Shown one piece after another: positions 1-8,685 of a stretch of DNA of 64,000 bases (within the stretch, counting starts at the first letter, position 1; every line of letters starts with the position of its first letter). This DNA comes from Candidatus Zhuqueibacterota bacterium (GTDB lineage Bacteria; Zhuqueibacterota; Zhuqueibacteria; Zhuqueibacterales; Geothermadaptataceae), in the NCBI GenBank assembly GCA_030950365.1, contig JAUZRQ010000001.1, positions 1 to 64,000 of the forward strand. The letters are read 5' to 3'. A program made the position numbers and the translations under genes. Below the pieces are notes generated by a model, which saw nothing but the letters and a program-made list of their open reading frames with translations, made no database searches and had not been told where the DNA came from.

Positions 1-1126
1 GCTGCTGAATCTCTGTCCCCAATGCCAGAAACCGCTATTGGCCCGGTATGATCTGGATGCCGCCCGCAAACATTTTTCTCGCGACCATATCGACCGGCAG
101 GAGCGCTCATTATGGCGCTATGCCCCCATGCTGCCGGTCAAAAATCCCAAATTTCGTTTCAGCCTTGGCGAAGGCTTCACACCCCTGCTTTCCGTACCAT
201 CGTGGGCCGAATCGATTGGGCATGGGACCATTTTCGTCAAGGACGAGTCGGCCAATCCCACGCTGTCGTTCAAAGCTCGCGGCCTGGTGATGGCGGTTTC
301 GCGCGCCGCTGAGCTGGGCGTCACAAAAATTGCCATCCCCTCGGCCGGTAATGCCGCTGGCGCCACCGCGACTTACTGCGCCCGCGCCGGCATCGAATGC
401 CACGTGTTCATGCCTGCTGACGTGCCCGAAACCTTCCGCATCGAATGCGAGACCCTGGGCGCGCGGGTCAATCTGGTGGACGGCCTGATTACCGATTGTG
501 GCAGGCGCGTGGCCGAGCTGAAAGAGAAGCACAACTGGTTCGATGTCTCCACCCTGAAGGAGCCGTACCGCATCGAAGGCAAAAAGACCATGGGCTACGA
601 GCTTGCCGAGCAATTCAACTGGAGTCTGCCGGATGTGATCGTTTATCCCACAGGTGGTGGCACCGGACTGATCGGTATGTGGAAGGCGTTCGATGAGATG
701 GAGAAGCTTGGCTGGATTGACGCCAGGCGTCCGCGCATGGTGAGCGTGCAAACCACCGGGTGCGCGCCGATTGTGCGGGCTTTTGAAGAGGGGGCCGACC
801 ACGCTGTGCCCTGGCAAAACGCCAGCACCGTGGCTGCGGGCCTGCGCGTACCGGCGGCCGTGGGCGATTTTCTCATGCTGCGCGCCCTGCGCGAAAGCAA
901 CGGCGCCGCCGTGGCCGTGTCCGATGATGAGCTCCTTGACGAACTGGCGCGCTTTGGCGCGGCCACCGGCATGCTGGTCTGCCCGGAAAGCGCGGCCGCA
1001 CTGGCCGCCACACGGAAGCTGGTGCGCTACGGCTGGATCCGCCCCGAAGACCGCGTGGTGGTGTTCAACACCGGCTCCGGACTGAAATATCCGGAAGCGA
1101 TCAAAATGGCGTTGCAACAGCGCTGA
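1..1126 (+). CDS. thrC: Threonine synthase, 5' end cut by window
   Basis: PLP-dependent threonine synthase, which converts O-phospho-L-homoserine to threonine. The reading frame is open from base 2 to the left edge: it reads a CPQCQKPLLARYDL-like N-terminal segment, matching the Cys-x2-Cys zinc-like lead of the long threonine synthases, so the gene starts before the window and the TTG at 38 is not its start. The PLP lysine lies in the NPTLSFKARG motif (Lys codon at 272-274), and the glycine-rich phosphate loop is the TGGGTGLIG stretch near 650-675. The C-terminal part has the GSGLKYP ending typical of the family. The family call is firm; a related PLP enzyme such as a cysteate synthase is less likely. 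No downstream partner is seen within 500 bases, so it is probably the last gene of its transcript. Confidence 0.9.
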   Translation, partial: LLNLCPQCQKPLLARYDLDAARKHFSRDHIDRQERSLWRYAPMLPVKNPKFRFSLGEGFTPLLSVPSWAESIGHGTIFVKDESANPTLSFKARGLVMAVSRAAELGVTKIAIPSAGNAAGATATYCARAGIECHVFMPADVPETFRIECETLGARVNLVDGLITDCGRRVAELKEKHNWFDVSTLKEPYRIEGKKTMGYELAEQFNWSLPDVIVYPTGGGTGLIGMWKAFDEMEKLGWIDARRPRMVSVQTTGCAPIVRAFEEGADHAVPWQNASTVAAGLRVPAAVGDFLMLRALRESNGAAVAVSDDELLDELARFGAATGMLVCPESAAALAATRKLVRYGWIRPEDRVVVFNTGSGLKYPEAIKMALQQR

Positions 1127-1203
1127 GCAAGTGTGCAAGCATCTGACTGGTCATTGCCATGGCGGAAAGTTTTTTGCTTGACGTCGTTTTGTGTGGGTAA
1201 TGG

Positions 1204-1239
1204 TTTGACAGGATTAACAGGATCGACCGGATGAATTAG
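1204..1239 (+). repeat. 9-bp degenerate tandem repeat (ACAGGATnn units), first copy
   Basis: Three consecutive 9-base units read GACAGGATT, AACAGGATC and GACCGGATG, flanked by TTT and AATTAG. The reverse complement of the same kind of array lies at 1388-1414, so the two form an inverted pair about 150 bases apart. Function unknown; it resembles small dispersed intergenic repeats found in many environmental genomes. Confidence 0.6.
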
Positions 1240-1387
1240 AAGGTTTACTCTGCGACTGTCAGATTGTACATTATACTTGCTACAAATCATGAATTGCATT
1301 TCTTGAGTTGATAATTAAAGGAGCTTTTATCGGAATAGCTTTTTTTCAACAATTCATGGTAATTCACCTATTCCAACATTGAATTTT

Positions 1388-1414
1388 TCCTGTTTATCCT
1401 GCATATCCTGTCAA
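1388..1414 (-). repeat. 9-bp degenerate tandem repeat, second copy (inverted)
   Basis: Reads on the plus strand as TCCTGTTTA, TCCTGCATA, TCCTGTCAA, which is the reverse complement of the unit type seen at 1204-1239. A further worn copy is seen at 45689-45710. Confidence 0.6.
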
Positions 1415-1439
1415 AAAAAAACGCGCAGCCCATATTGCT

Positions 1440-1488
1440 ATGCCGGCCTTTCAACAGCCCCCATTAGGTCGCCGGTGAAAGCCGGCAT
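1440..1488. repeat. Inverted repeat / hairpin upstream of rocD
   Basis: The left arm at 1440-1453 (ATGCCGGCCTTTCA) pairs with the right arm at 1476-1488 (TGAAAGCCGGCAT) with a single bulged base and a 22-base loop. There is no T run after it, so it is not a standard terminator. It could be a leader structure for the aminotransferase gene or a remnant of a small repeat. Confidence 0.55.
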
Positions 1489-1695
1489 GATAGATAACTA
1501 CACCGGATAATAGTGAATGAGTTACCGAATTTGTAGCTCTGACCGACCAGCGATCCGCGGAAAAATGCAAATTGGCGTTGCTGATTTCAAATAAAAGGCG
1601 TATTTTCAGGAGATGGTTTCCGCCGTCGGCTCCCCCGAAATCCATCAACCGTGGTTTCAAGTGGGTCACTTGCAGCACGAAAGGAGAACCAATCG

Positions 1696-2904
1696 ATGAA
1701 CACGCAGGAATACATTGCTCTCGAAGATCAGTACGGAGCGTACAACTACCATCCACTGGATATCGTGATTTCTCGCGCCGAAGGCATCTGGGTATATGAT
1801 GTGGACGGCCGCAAATATCTGGACTTTCTGAGTGCCTATTCCGCCGTCAACCAGGGCCACTGTCATCCGCGCATTTATCAGGCCATGGTGGAACAGGCCA
1901 AAAAGGTCACACTCACTTCGCGTGCGTTTCGCAACGATCAGCTCGGACTGTTCTGCAAAGAGCTGGCGGAGCTGTGCGGGATGGAAATGGTGCTGCCCAT
2001 GAACTCCGGCGCCGAAGCGGTGGAAACGGCCATCAAGGCGGCGCGAAAGTGGGGTTACACCCAAAAAGGCGTGGCGCGCGATAACGCCGAAATCATCGTG
2101 TGCCGCAACAACTTCCATGGTCGCACCACCACCATCGTGGGCTTTTCCACCGAAGAGCAGTACCGCGATGGCTTCGGACCATTCACCCCCGGTTTCGTGA
2201 TCATCCCATATGGCAATATTGAAGCGCTGAAACAGGCCATCAACGAAAATACCGTGGCGTTCCTGGTCGAGCCGATTCAGGGCGAAGGCGGCATTCTCAT
2301 TCCGCCGGAAGGCTTTTTGACCGAAAGTAAAAAACTCTGCCAACAGAACAACGTGCTGTTCATTCTGGATGAAATCCAGACCGGTCTTGGACGCACCGGC
2401 AAACTGTTCGCTCACCAGCACGAAGCCGATGCCGAACCCGACATGATCATCGTTGGCAAAGCGCTGTCTGGCGGATTTTATCCCGTGTCGGCGGTGGTGA
2501 GCTCAAAAAGCATCCTCGGTGTCTTCAAACCGGGCGACCACGGCAGCACGTTTGGCGGCAACCCACTGGCCTGTGCCGTGGCGCGGGAAGCCCTGCGCGT
2601 GATTGTGGATGAAAAGCTAGCCGAGCGGTCGGCGGAACTCGGGCATTATTTCATGCAGCGGCTGCGCACCATTCAGAGCAAGCGCGTTAAAGAGGTGCGT
2701 GGACGCGGCCTGTTCATTGGCGTCGAATTGCATCCGGAGGCCGGTGGCGCGCGGCGGTTCTGCGAGGCGCTAAAGGAGGAGGGCCTTTTGTGTAAAGAGA
2801 CACACGAGCACGTGATCCGGTTTGCGCCACCGTTGGTCATCGGCAAAGACGACATCGACTGGGCGTTTGAGAAAATCAAATCGGTGCTGGAAGGCCTCGA
2901 GTAA
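1696..2904 (+). CDS. rocD: Ornithine aminotransferase (class III)
   Basis: Ornithine--oxo-acid aminotransferase, a class III PLP enzyme moving the delta-amino group of ornithine to 2-oxoglutarate, giving glutamate semialdehyde; cytoplasmic, arginine/ornithine breakdown or proline supply. The 402-residue length is right for the family. The N-terminal part carries [15 protein letters not shown] and [15 protein letters not shown], which are diagnostic for ornithine aminotransferase rather than acetylornithine aminotransferase. The PLP aspartate is in [14 protein letters not shown], and the Schiff-base lysine is Lys255 in [16 protein letters not shown]. The start at 1696 is chosen because AAGGAG lies 9-15 bases before it; an in-frame ATG further upstream (1651) has no such site and adds a non-conserved lead. 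It stands alone with a long leader. Confidence 0.93.
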   Translation: MNTQEYIALEDQYGAYNYHPLDIVISRAEGIWVYDVDGRKYLDFLSAYSAVNQGHCHPRIYQAMVEQAKKVTLTSRAFRNDQLGLFCKELAELCGMEMVLPMNSGAEAVETAIKAARKWGYTQKGVARDNAEIIVCRNNFHGRTTTIVGFSTEEQYRDGFGPFTPGFVIIPYGNIEALKQAINENTVAFLVEPIQGEGGILIPPEGFLTESKKLCQQNNVLFILDEIQTGLGRTGKLFAHQHEADAEPDMIIVGKALSGGFYPVSAVVSSKSILGVFKPGDHGSTFGGNPLACAVAREALRVIVDEKLAERSAELGHYFMQRLRTIQSKRVKEVRGRGLFIGVELHPEAGGARRFCEALKEEGLLCKETHEHVIRFAPPLVIGKDDIDWAFEKIKSVLEGLE

Positions 2905-2937
2905 TCCTGCAGCTCGGACGACCTTGAAATGCAATTG

Positions 2938-2985
2938 AACCGGATGCGGAGCGGCAAGGCAGTTCGCTGACTCCGCATCCGGGTT
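2938..2985. repeat. Strong inverted repeat between rocD and next gene
   Basis: The left arm 2938-2951 (AACCGGATGCGGAG) pairs with the right arm 2971-2985 (CTCCGCATCCGGGTT) with one extra base and a 19-base loop. No T run follows. The right arm ends two bases before the ribosome binding site of the next gene, so the structure could shield or set off that site, or act as a terminator for rocD. Confidence 0.6.
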
Positions 2986-2999
2986 CAGGAGGATGCAGC

Positions 3000-3800
3000 A
3001 TGCAGTGTGGAATGGCGGGACGCAGGGACGTGAGGGAGCATCGAGGAACAGGTGCGCTATCGTGGAGGCTGGCGTGGAAATGGGCGCTCATGGCAGCGCT
3101 GATGTTTCCGGCATCATGGCCGGCCAGCGCACAGCGGCCGCAAACCTACACGCTTCGCGGACAGATCGTTTCGCTGGTGGATGGCCTGCCTTTACCGGGC
3201 ATCCGCGTGCAACTCAAGGGCACTTCGCTAAGCGCGGTGACCGATTCCACTGGTACCTTCGTCATCCGCAAAGTGCCGCAGGGCGCATACGAGCTTGTGG
3301 CAAAATATCCGGATTTCGAAGCCACGATCCTGAAAAACATCCTGATTCCGCCGCGCAAACGGCAATCGTTTGTGTTCACGCTCAATCCGGTAACCCAGCC
3401 GCCACCTCTGCCGCTGTCTCCGGATGAGCTGGCCGATTCGCTGGCGGTCCTCGAGGGCAGGGTCAGAGTGGTCATCGATACCTTTCGCACTTGCTATGAA
3501 AAAGGCTGGCTGGTTTTGAAAGCCGTGGTGGCCGGCCGGATCATCGAAAGCTATTTGTATCCGCAGCGCTGGCGACTGCTGCCGGCGCCTGAGCTGGAAT
3601 TCCGGTTTCTGTTTGTGGTGCCCGCGGGTAAAATCTATCACCTGTATCTGCTGTGGCAGGAAGAGGGCAAAGGCTTTCTCAAGGAAACCATTCTGCATGT
3701 GTTCCGTCAGCGCGACCTTGCTCGACGTTTCGATCTAAAACAAAGCCGACACATCAGCGACATCCGGGAAACTATCAATCTTTCGAAAATCTGGCGATGA
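3000..3800 (+). CDS. Secreted protein with carboxypeptidase regulatory-like domain
   Basis: Unknown function. The N-terminus has a basic region followed by a hydrophobic stretch (WKWALMAALMFPASWP) and an ASAQ cleavage-like site, so export to the periplasm is likely. Residues about 47-125 form a beta-sandwich of the carboxypeptidase regulatory-like type: LRGQIVSLVDGLPLPGIRVQ, then TDSTGTFVIRKVPQGAYEL. The rest, rich in aromatic and aliphatic residues, is not recognised. Such domains occur in outer-membrane transporters and surface proteins of FCB bacteria. The start at 3000 is placed by AGGAGG at 2987-2992. The stop overlaps the start of the patatin gene (ATGA), so the two are probably co-translated. 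Confidence 0.75.
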   Translation: MQCGMAGRRDVREHRGTGALSWRLAWKWALMAALMFPASWPASAQRPQTYTLRGQIVSLVDGLPLPGIRVQLKGTSLSAVTDSTGTFVIRKVPQGAYELVAKYPDFEATILKNILIPPRKRQSFVFTLNPVTQPPPLPLSPDELADSLAVLEGRVRVVIDTFRTCYEKGWLVLKAVVAGRIIESYLYPQRWRLLPAPELEFRFLFVVPAGKIYHLYLLWQEEGKGFLKETILHVFRQRDLARRFDLKQSRHISDIRETINLSKIWR

Positions 3801-4663
3801 TCGCAAATCTGAAATTAGGATCACCGCGGGTGGGACTGGCTCTCAGCGGTGGCGCCATCCGCGGTGCGGCGCACATTGGCGTGCTCAAAATATTCGAAGC
3901 TCAGGATATCCGAATCGACTGCATTTCGGGCACCAGCATTGGTGCAATGATTGCGGCGCTGTACGCATTCGGCAAATCGCCCGCCGAAATTGAAGCCATC
4001 GCACGTGATTTCAACTGGCTCGATATCAGCAAATTCATCCTTCCCAAACTGGGCTTGCTATCCAATGAAGAAATGGGGGATATGCTGCATGAGCTGCTCG
4101 GGCCGGTGAATGTCGAAAACGCGCCCATTCCGCTGGCCATTGTGGCCACGGATATCAACACCGGCGAAAAAATTGTCTTTCGCCAGGGGAGCGTGGCGCA
4201 TGCCGTGATGGCCAGCACCTGCATTCCGGGGATTTTCACCCCCATCAACGATAACGGCCGTTTGCTGGTGGATGGATTGCTGGTGGAGAATGTGCCCATT
4301 TCACCGCTGCAAAAGATGAGCGCAGACATCATTCTGGCGGTCGATCTCAGCGGCGACCGCCAATACAAACAGGCCGACGACATCATCGATGTGATTATGA
4401 ATTCGTTTGAAATCGCCGTGGACACCACCACGTTATACCAACTCAAAGCTGCGGATGTGGTGATCCAGCCGAAGGTGTCGGAGTTCAGTCGCACTGATAC
4501 CAGTCAGGTCGGGGAGCTGATTCGGCGGGGCGAGATTGCGGCGCTTGTGGCGGTGCCGGTCATCCGCGATTTGATCGAGAGGAAGCGCCGTACCGGCTTT
4601 TTAGATCTCTTGAAGCAATGGATGCGGCGTCCGTCCCGGCCGATTTACGTGAACCGGCCGTAA
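3797..4663 (+). CDS. Patatin-like phospholipase
   Basis: Serine lipid acyl hydrolase of the patatin / RssA-like group, probably acting on phospholipids at the membrane surface. Visible motifs: the oxyanion loop SGGAIRGAAHIGVL at residues 17-30, the nucleophile elbow GTSIG at 45-49 (Ser47), and the catalytic aspartate in LLVDGLLVENVP (DGL in place of the usual DGG/DGA). The 288-residue length agrees with the short bacterial members. The start at 3797 overlaps the stop of the previous gene by ATGA; an upstream in-frame start would overlap that gene deeply and add unrelated sequence. No signal peptide or membrane segment is seen, so it is likely cytoplasmic. Confidence 0.9.
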   Translation: MIANLKLGSPRVGLALSGGAIRGAAHIGVLKIFEAQDIRIDCISGTSIGAMIAALYAFGKSPAEIEAIARDFNWLDISKFILPKLGLLSNEEMGDMLHELLGPVNVENAPIPLAIVATDINTGEKIVFRQGSVAHAVMASTCIPGIFTPINDNGRLLVDGLLVENVPISPLQKMSADIILAVDLSGDRQYKQADDIIDVIMNSFEIAVDTTTLYQLKAADVVIQPKVSEFSRTDTSQVGELIRRGEIAALVAVPVIRDLIERKRRTGFLDLLKQWMRRPSRPIYVNRP

Positions 4664-4854
4664 CTTGTAGAAAGGCATTTTGGGAAGCCACGGATTCACG
4701 CAGGTGGAACTCGGATCATTCAATCCGAAACTTAGCAGCATTCGGGGGCTTTAAAATTGAGCTTTGAAAGCGAATTAATAGTTATGACCGGATTGAAAAG
4801 GAGGCAATCCGCATTTCCCTGTTGTATCCGGCAGCATTCCCTCTGGGCTCCTGC

Positions 4855-5697
4855 TCATCCATCCAGCCCGTGTTCCTTCCGGTATCGCTCAATCGCTTCA
4901 ATACTGTAATCCCGCTGCGTGCGGCAGGATTTGCAGATGAAATGCGGCTCGCGCGAGCAGATCGTATGCGTCTGCACCTGCCAGCCGCATTGCACACATT
5001 TCAGCGTGTGCCGTTTCCAGCCCCGTCGCAGGGAGGCGCCGCAAACGCCGCAGATGCTGTCCTGGTAGCCGAACAGCACCTGGCGCGCCGTGCGCCATGC
5101 CCAGCCCGATGTCGGCCACAGCATACGCGTTTTCCGCTGGATCCGGCCAGCGCGGACAGCGGCAAAAACCTCCGCCTGATTGCGGCCGGGAACTAAATTG
5201 TAACACCGCCCGATGGTTTCAATGGCTTTGGCATCCGAATTGGCCACCAACGGAATGCGTTTGCGGCGTGTGAACAGCCACGCAAGACTGTTAGGCCAGA
5301 AAAACGGTCCGGCGCGGTAGTTGAACACCTCGATGGCATCGACCGACAAATGGGCGAAACGGCCCACCGGCGCGACAGACGCCACTCCTAAAAACGGATG
5401 CGGCAGGATGGCCAATCCGCCCTGATCGTGGATAAGCGCGACCGTTTCCTCGGCGCTGCAAAAATCCGGCACGTTTTCCTGCAGGCCGATGCCCAGGATA
5501 TGTCCGTCGCGCGAGTGGATTTCTTTGCCCACGAAAATCAGCGCGTTGTCCAGGCGGCGCTGCAGCCAGCGCGCAAAATCGATTTCCCAGAAATTGGTGA
5601 TGGCGAAACCGTCGACACCGATGGCTTTGAGATGACGCCGGATATCGGCGAGACGGTGGAAACGCCGGATATGTACATGAAAGTCGATCTTCAGCAT
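4855..5697 (-). CDS. PHP-domain hydrolase with C-terminal zinc ribbon
   Basis: Polymerase and histidinol phosphatase (PHP) fold metal hydrolase. Metal-ligand motifs visible: DFHVHIRRFH at the N-terminus, GKEIHSRDGHILGIG, AILPHPFLG and VANSDAKAIETIG. These fit small PHP phosphoesterases such as the 3',5'-nucleoside bisphosphate phosphatase type, substrate unknown. After about residue 210 a Cys-rich tail follows with CGVC, CVQC, a lone Cys and CKSC, which looks like a double zinc ribbon; this is not usual for PHP proteins. The gene points away from the penicillin-binding operon and shares a short (137-base) divergent region with it. 280 residues. The PHP call is firm; substrate and role of the tail are open. 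Confidence 0.8.
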   Translation of the reverse strand: MLKIDFHVHIRRFHRLADIRRHLKAIGVDGFAITNFWEIDFARWLQRRLDNALIFVGKEIHSRDGHILGIGLQENVPDFCSAEETVALIHDQGGLAILPHPFLGVASVAPVGRFAHLSVDAIEVFNYRAGPFFWPNSLAWLFTRRKRIPLVANSDAKAIETIGRCYNLVPGRNQAEVFAAVRAGRIQRKTRMLWPTSGWAWRTARQVLFGYQDSICGVCGASLRRGWKRHTLKCVQCGWQVQTHTICSREPHFICKSCRTQRDYSIEAIERYRKEHGLDG

Positions 5698-5704
5698 CTT
5701 TCGC

Positions 5705-5733
5705 TTGATTTTTTGGCAAATTGCGGATATAAT
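5705..5733 (+). promoter_or_regulatory. Sigma-70 type promoter for the membrane protein/PBP operon
   Basis: TTGATT at 5705-5710 and a perfect TATAAT at 5728-5733 are separated by 17 bases. It lies about 100 bases upstream of the start at 5835 and close to the 5' end of the divergent PHP gene. Confidence 0.6.
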
Positions 5734-5834
5734 AATTTTTCGGCGCGGATGCCGCCATCAGCAAGTGTGTGAGCTGGCCATCTACTATCCACGGCAATCG
5801 AAATCCATGGTTCTAAAATACAAAAAATTCGGCC

Positions 5835-6710
5835 ATGAGCAATCCAAAAAACCTGACGGCCTACCGTACCTGGAATCGCAAGTATTGGATGTTGGCGCTG
5901 GCGCTTTTAATCGCGCTGACCGGTCTCGAGGCCAGGACCTATTTTGTGGAAAAAGCGCTGGGGCAGTATCTGGCGTGGCAGAATCCCGGGCGTGAGAAGG
6001 TCGGCCGGCAGTGGCAGGTGGAGCAGAAGCGGTTGCTGGCTGGCACGCGGCTGGAAAAAATCTCCAAAGAGTTGCGATCGCGCGAAAAGCAGCTTGCCTC
6101 GATCCCCAATTTTCTGGAGCTGATCCGTCGTGTGCTGCAGGAAAATCAGCTCGTTATTCCGGCGCAGCATTTCATCCGGCTGTATCACACGCTGCCGTTT
6201 TTCCTCAAAGAGCACGTCATAGCGCCGGATTCGCTCATTGCGCTGCGGCTGCAGGATCGCCTCGATAACGTCATCCTGAACCGCGAAGCCGACGGCGTCG
6301 AAATGGTGCTTATCGATGCGCAGTCGCGCATCGAAAACATCCTGTACTTGTCCAATGAATTGTTGGATGTGTTTTTCAAGCACGGCCAGTCGGAAGTGGT
6401 GGACGTGACCAGCGATCCGCGCTTTGCCGGGCGGGTGTTCCGGTTTGAGCTGTTCTGGCAGAATCTGTCGCAATTGCCGAAGGGTATGCAAAACAACTTC
6501 CTGCAGGCCATGCCCGATTTATTGACCCTGGCCGGTCCCACGGCCAAAGTGGCCATTTCCAATAAAATTTCCGAAAACCTCGTCGAAGTGGCGGTGGCGC
6601 CGGATAACTTTCGTGCGGTGATCTACTATCTGCCCGAGGACTGGATCATCAATTTCGTCTCGACCCTGGAATACCCCTGGATGCAGAATGAAGAGCAAGA
6701 TATTTTATAG
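5835..6710 (+). CDS. Unknown single-pass membrane protein coupled to PBP gene
   Basis: Not recognised. The N-terminus has a short cytoplasmic piece, then one hydrophobic segment (WMLALALLIALTGLEA, residues about 18-33), so most of the 291 residues are probably periplasmic. A charged helical region with coiled-coil character follows (residues about 55-100), then a mixed alpha/beta part of unknown fold. The gene overlaps the following penicillin-binding protein gene by 23 bases, which implies translational coupling and suggests a role near the cell wall, perhaps as a partner or regulator of the synthase. The start has no strong ribosome binding site. Confidence 0.65.
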   Translation: MSNPKNLTAYRTWNRKYWMLALALLIALTGLEARTYFVEKALGQYLAWQNPGREKVGRQWQVEQKRLLAGTRLEKISKELRSREKQLASIPNFLELIRRVLQENQLVIPAQHFIRLYHTLPFFLKEHVIAPDSLIALRLQDRLDNVILNREADGVEMVLIDAQSRIENILYLSNELLDVFFKHGQSEVVDVTSDPRFAGRVFRFELFWQNLSQLPKGMQNNFLQAMPDLLTLAGPTAKVAISNKISENLVEVAVAPDNFRAVIYYLPEDWIINFVSTLEYPWMQNEEQDIL

Positions 6711-8685
6711 TTTCGTTGCTGGCGCTTCACTTTTGCTGCTGACGCTGTACGGCGGCTTCTTGTGGCTGTCCGCCGATCTCCCGTACATTCCATCCGATTT
6801 GCGCCACCTGATTTATGCCCAGCCCACCGAAATCTACGCCGACGATGGCACGCTGGTTTATACGCTTGGCGGCCAGCGCTACGTGCCGCTGAACAAAATC
6901 AGTCCGTATTTCCAGAAAGCGGTGGTGGCTGCCGAAGACGGCCATTTCTGGCGGCATCACGGCATCGATAAGCTGGCCATGCTGCGGGCGTTTTACCGCA
7001 CCGTGTTTTTGGGACAGACGCAAGGCGGCTCCACCATCACCCAACAACTGGCAAAAAACCTGTTCTTCACTTTTAAAAAACGGTTTTTGCGCAAGTTCAA
7101 GGAAATGCTCGTGGCGATGCAACTGGAGAGCATGTTCACCAAAGAGCAAATCCTGGAAGCCTACTGCAATTTGATTTACTTTGGCGGCACGGCCTACGGC
7201 GTTGAAGATGCGGCGCAGCAGTTTTTCGATAAATCCGCCAGCGAGCTGACCCTCGCGGAAGCGGCGCTACTCGCGGGAATCATCAACTCGCCGCAGGCCC
7301 TGAACCCGTTTTCGCATCCGGAAGCGGCGCGCCGGCGCCAGGCGCTGGTGCTGCAGCGGATGAAGCGGCGCGGCTTCATTGATGAAGCCACCTACGCTGC
7401 GGCTTTGACGGACACGCTGGTGTTCTCGCAGCGGCCCCGCCGCAGCAACGATTTCATCGACCACATTTTGACCCTGGCTACCAAACGCTTCGGCGAAGAG
7501 GCCGTGTTTTTCGGCGGGCTGAAAATCTACACCACCCTCGATTCGGACCTGCAGCGCCTGGCCGAAGAGGAGCTGGCCGTCGGACTGGCGCGGCTGGAAG
7601 CCGAACTGGATTCCACTGGCATGCCACTGCAGGGCGCCATCGCGGTGATTTCCATTCCCACCGGCGAAGTTAAGGCGCTGGTGGGCTCGCGAAAATATCT
7701 GCCCGGTGGATTCAATCGCGCGGTGAGCCAGAACCGGCATGTGGGGTCGGGCATCAAGCCGTTCATTTACTATGCGGCGTTCGAGAAGATGGGCTTGAAT
7801 CCGGCGTCGGTTGTGGTGGATAGCGCCAGCATGTTCTACACCGAAACAGGCAAACGCTGGATGCCGCGCAATTTCGATCGGCGTTACCACGGCCCGATGA
7901 TCATCAAGTCTGCATTCCTGCAATCCATCAATGTCATTGCGGCGCAGCTCGGCTACCAGCTCACGCCGCGAGTAATGAAGGAGACGCTGCGGCGTTTTGG
8001 TATCGAGGCGCCGATCCCCGAAGTGCTGCCGCTGGCGCTGGGCACGGTGGGCATTTCGCCGTTGGAAATGGCGGCGGCCTACAGCATTTTCGCCCGCAAC
8101 GGCGAGTATCTGCGCCCGGTTTTTCTTAAACGGGTCGAGGACATTGGTGGCATGGTGCTGGATCGCGCGTTTATTTTTGGCGAGGAGCGGTTGCAGCCGG
8201 CCATCAGCTATCAGGTGCTGGACATGATGCGCGGTGTGATTGAGCAGGGCACCGGTCGATCCGTGCGGCTGTCCGGTTTTCTGGCGCCGGCGGCGGGCAA
8301 AACTGGTACCAGCACCGAATTCACGGATGCCTGGTTCACCGGCATCACCACCTCGCTTGCGGCATCAGTCTGGGTGGGCTACGATCGCATTTATCGTCTG
8401 TACACCAAAACCGGTCGCGGCGTCACCGGCGGCTATGGCGCGGCGCCCATCTGGGCCAATTTCATGAAGCGCGCCATGAAGCGCTACCCTGCACGGGAAT
8501 TCCGCATGCCGGATGGACTGAAACGCATCATGGTGGATCCGCGCACCGGCTGGCCGGCCGTCGATCCTGCCGAGGGCATGACGGTGGTTGTGCCCGACAA
8601 TTTCTGGCCTGGCCTTCCCACGGATGCCGCCCCGCGTCAGTGGCTCCCGCCGGCGGATAGCCTGCCGCAACTCCGAAATCAATAA
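6688..8685 (+). CDS. Class A penicillin-binding protein (transglycosylase/transpeptidase)
   Basis: Bifunctional peptidoglycan synthase of the PBP1A/1C type, anchored in the inner membrane by one N-terminal segment (residues about 7-27). The glycosyltransferase 51 domain has the motifs AAEDGHFWRHHGID (catalytic Glu83), GGSTITQQLAKNLF, KFKEMLVAMQLE and LEAYCNLIYFGGTAYGVEDA. The transpeptidase domain has SxxK as SGIK (Ser354), SxN as SIN in QSINVIAAQL, and KTGT in AAGKTGTSTEF near residue 538. 665 residues, slightly short of the usual PBP1A because there is no long central insert or tail. It overlaps the upstream membrane-protein gene by 23 bases. Family assignment is firm; subtype (1A versus 2D-like) is not settled. 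Confidence 0.93.
   Translation: MKSKIFYSFVAGASLLLLTLYGGFLWLSADLPYIPSDLRHLIYAQPTEIYADDGTLVYTLGGQRYVPLNKISPYFQKAVVAAEDGHFWRHHGIDKLAMLRAFYRTVFLGQTQGGSTITQQLAKNLFFTFKKRFLRKFKEMLVAMQLESMFTKEQILEAYCNLIYFGGTAYGVEDAAQQFFDKSASELTLAEAALLAGIINSPQALNPFSHPEAARRRQALVLQRMKRRGFIDEATYAAALTDTLVFSQRPRRSNDFIDHILTLATKRFGEEAVFFGGLKIYTTLDSDLQRLAEEELAVGLARLEAELDSTGMPLQGAIAVISIPTGEVKALVGSRKYLPGGFNRAVSQNRHVGSGIKPFIYYAAFEKMGLNPASVVVDSASMFYTETGKRWMPRNFDRRYHGPMIIKSAFLQSINVIAAQLGYQLTPRVMKETLRRFGIEAPIPEVLPLALGTVGISPLEMAAAYSIFARNGEYLRPVFLKRVEDIGGMVLDRAFIFGEERLQPAISYQVLDMMRGVIEQGTGRSVRLSGFLAPAAGKTGTSTEFTDAWFTGITTSLAASVWVGYDRIYRLYTKTGRGVTGGYGAAPIWANFMKRAMKRYPAREFRMPDGLKRIMVDPRTGWPAVDPAEGMTVVVPDNFWPGLPTDAAPRQWLPPADSLPQLRNQ

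Larger units (their letters stand above)
1127..1695. other. Intergenic region with repeats and a hairpin
   Basis: No gene is seen in these 569 bases. The region holds two inverted copies of a 9-base tandem repeat (1204-1239 and 1388-1414), a stretch of A+T-rich sequence between them, and a separate inverted repeat at 1440-1488. The aminotransferase leader follows. No convincing sigma-70 promoter could be chosen by eye. Confidence 0.6.

Noticed and set aside
110-1138. Long open frame on the minus strand opposite threonine synthase
   Set aside because: It is a G+C-driven shadow of a well-conserved enzyme gene, without recognisable domains or ribosome site.
1163-1180. Sigma-54-like site (GG and GC spaced by 10 bases) after threonine synthase
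   Set aside because: The -24 element is CGGAAAG rather than TGGCAY, and the rocD gene is 500 bases away.
1666-2421. Minus-strand open frame opposite rocD
   Set aside because: Shadow of the aminotransferase, no domain or start signal.
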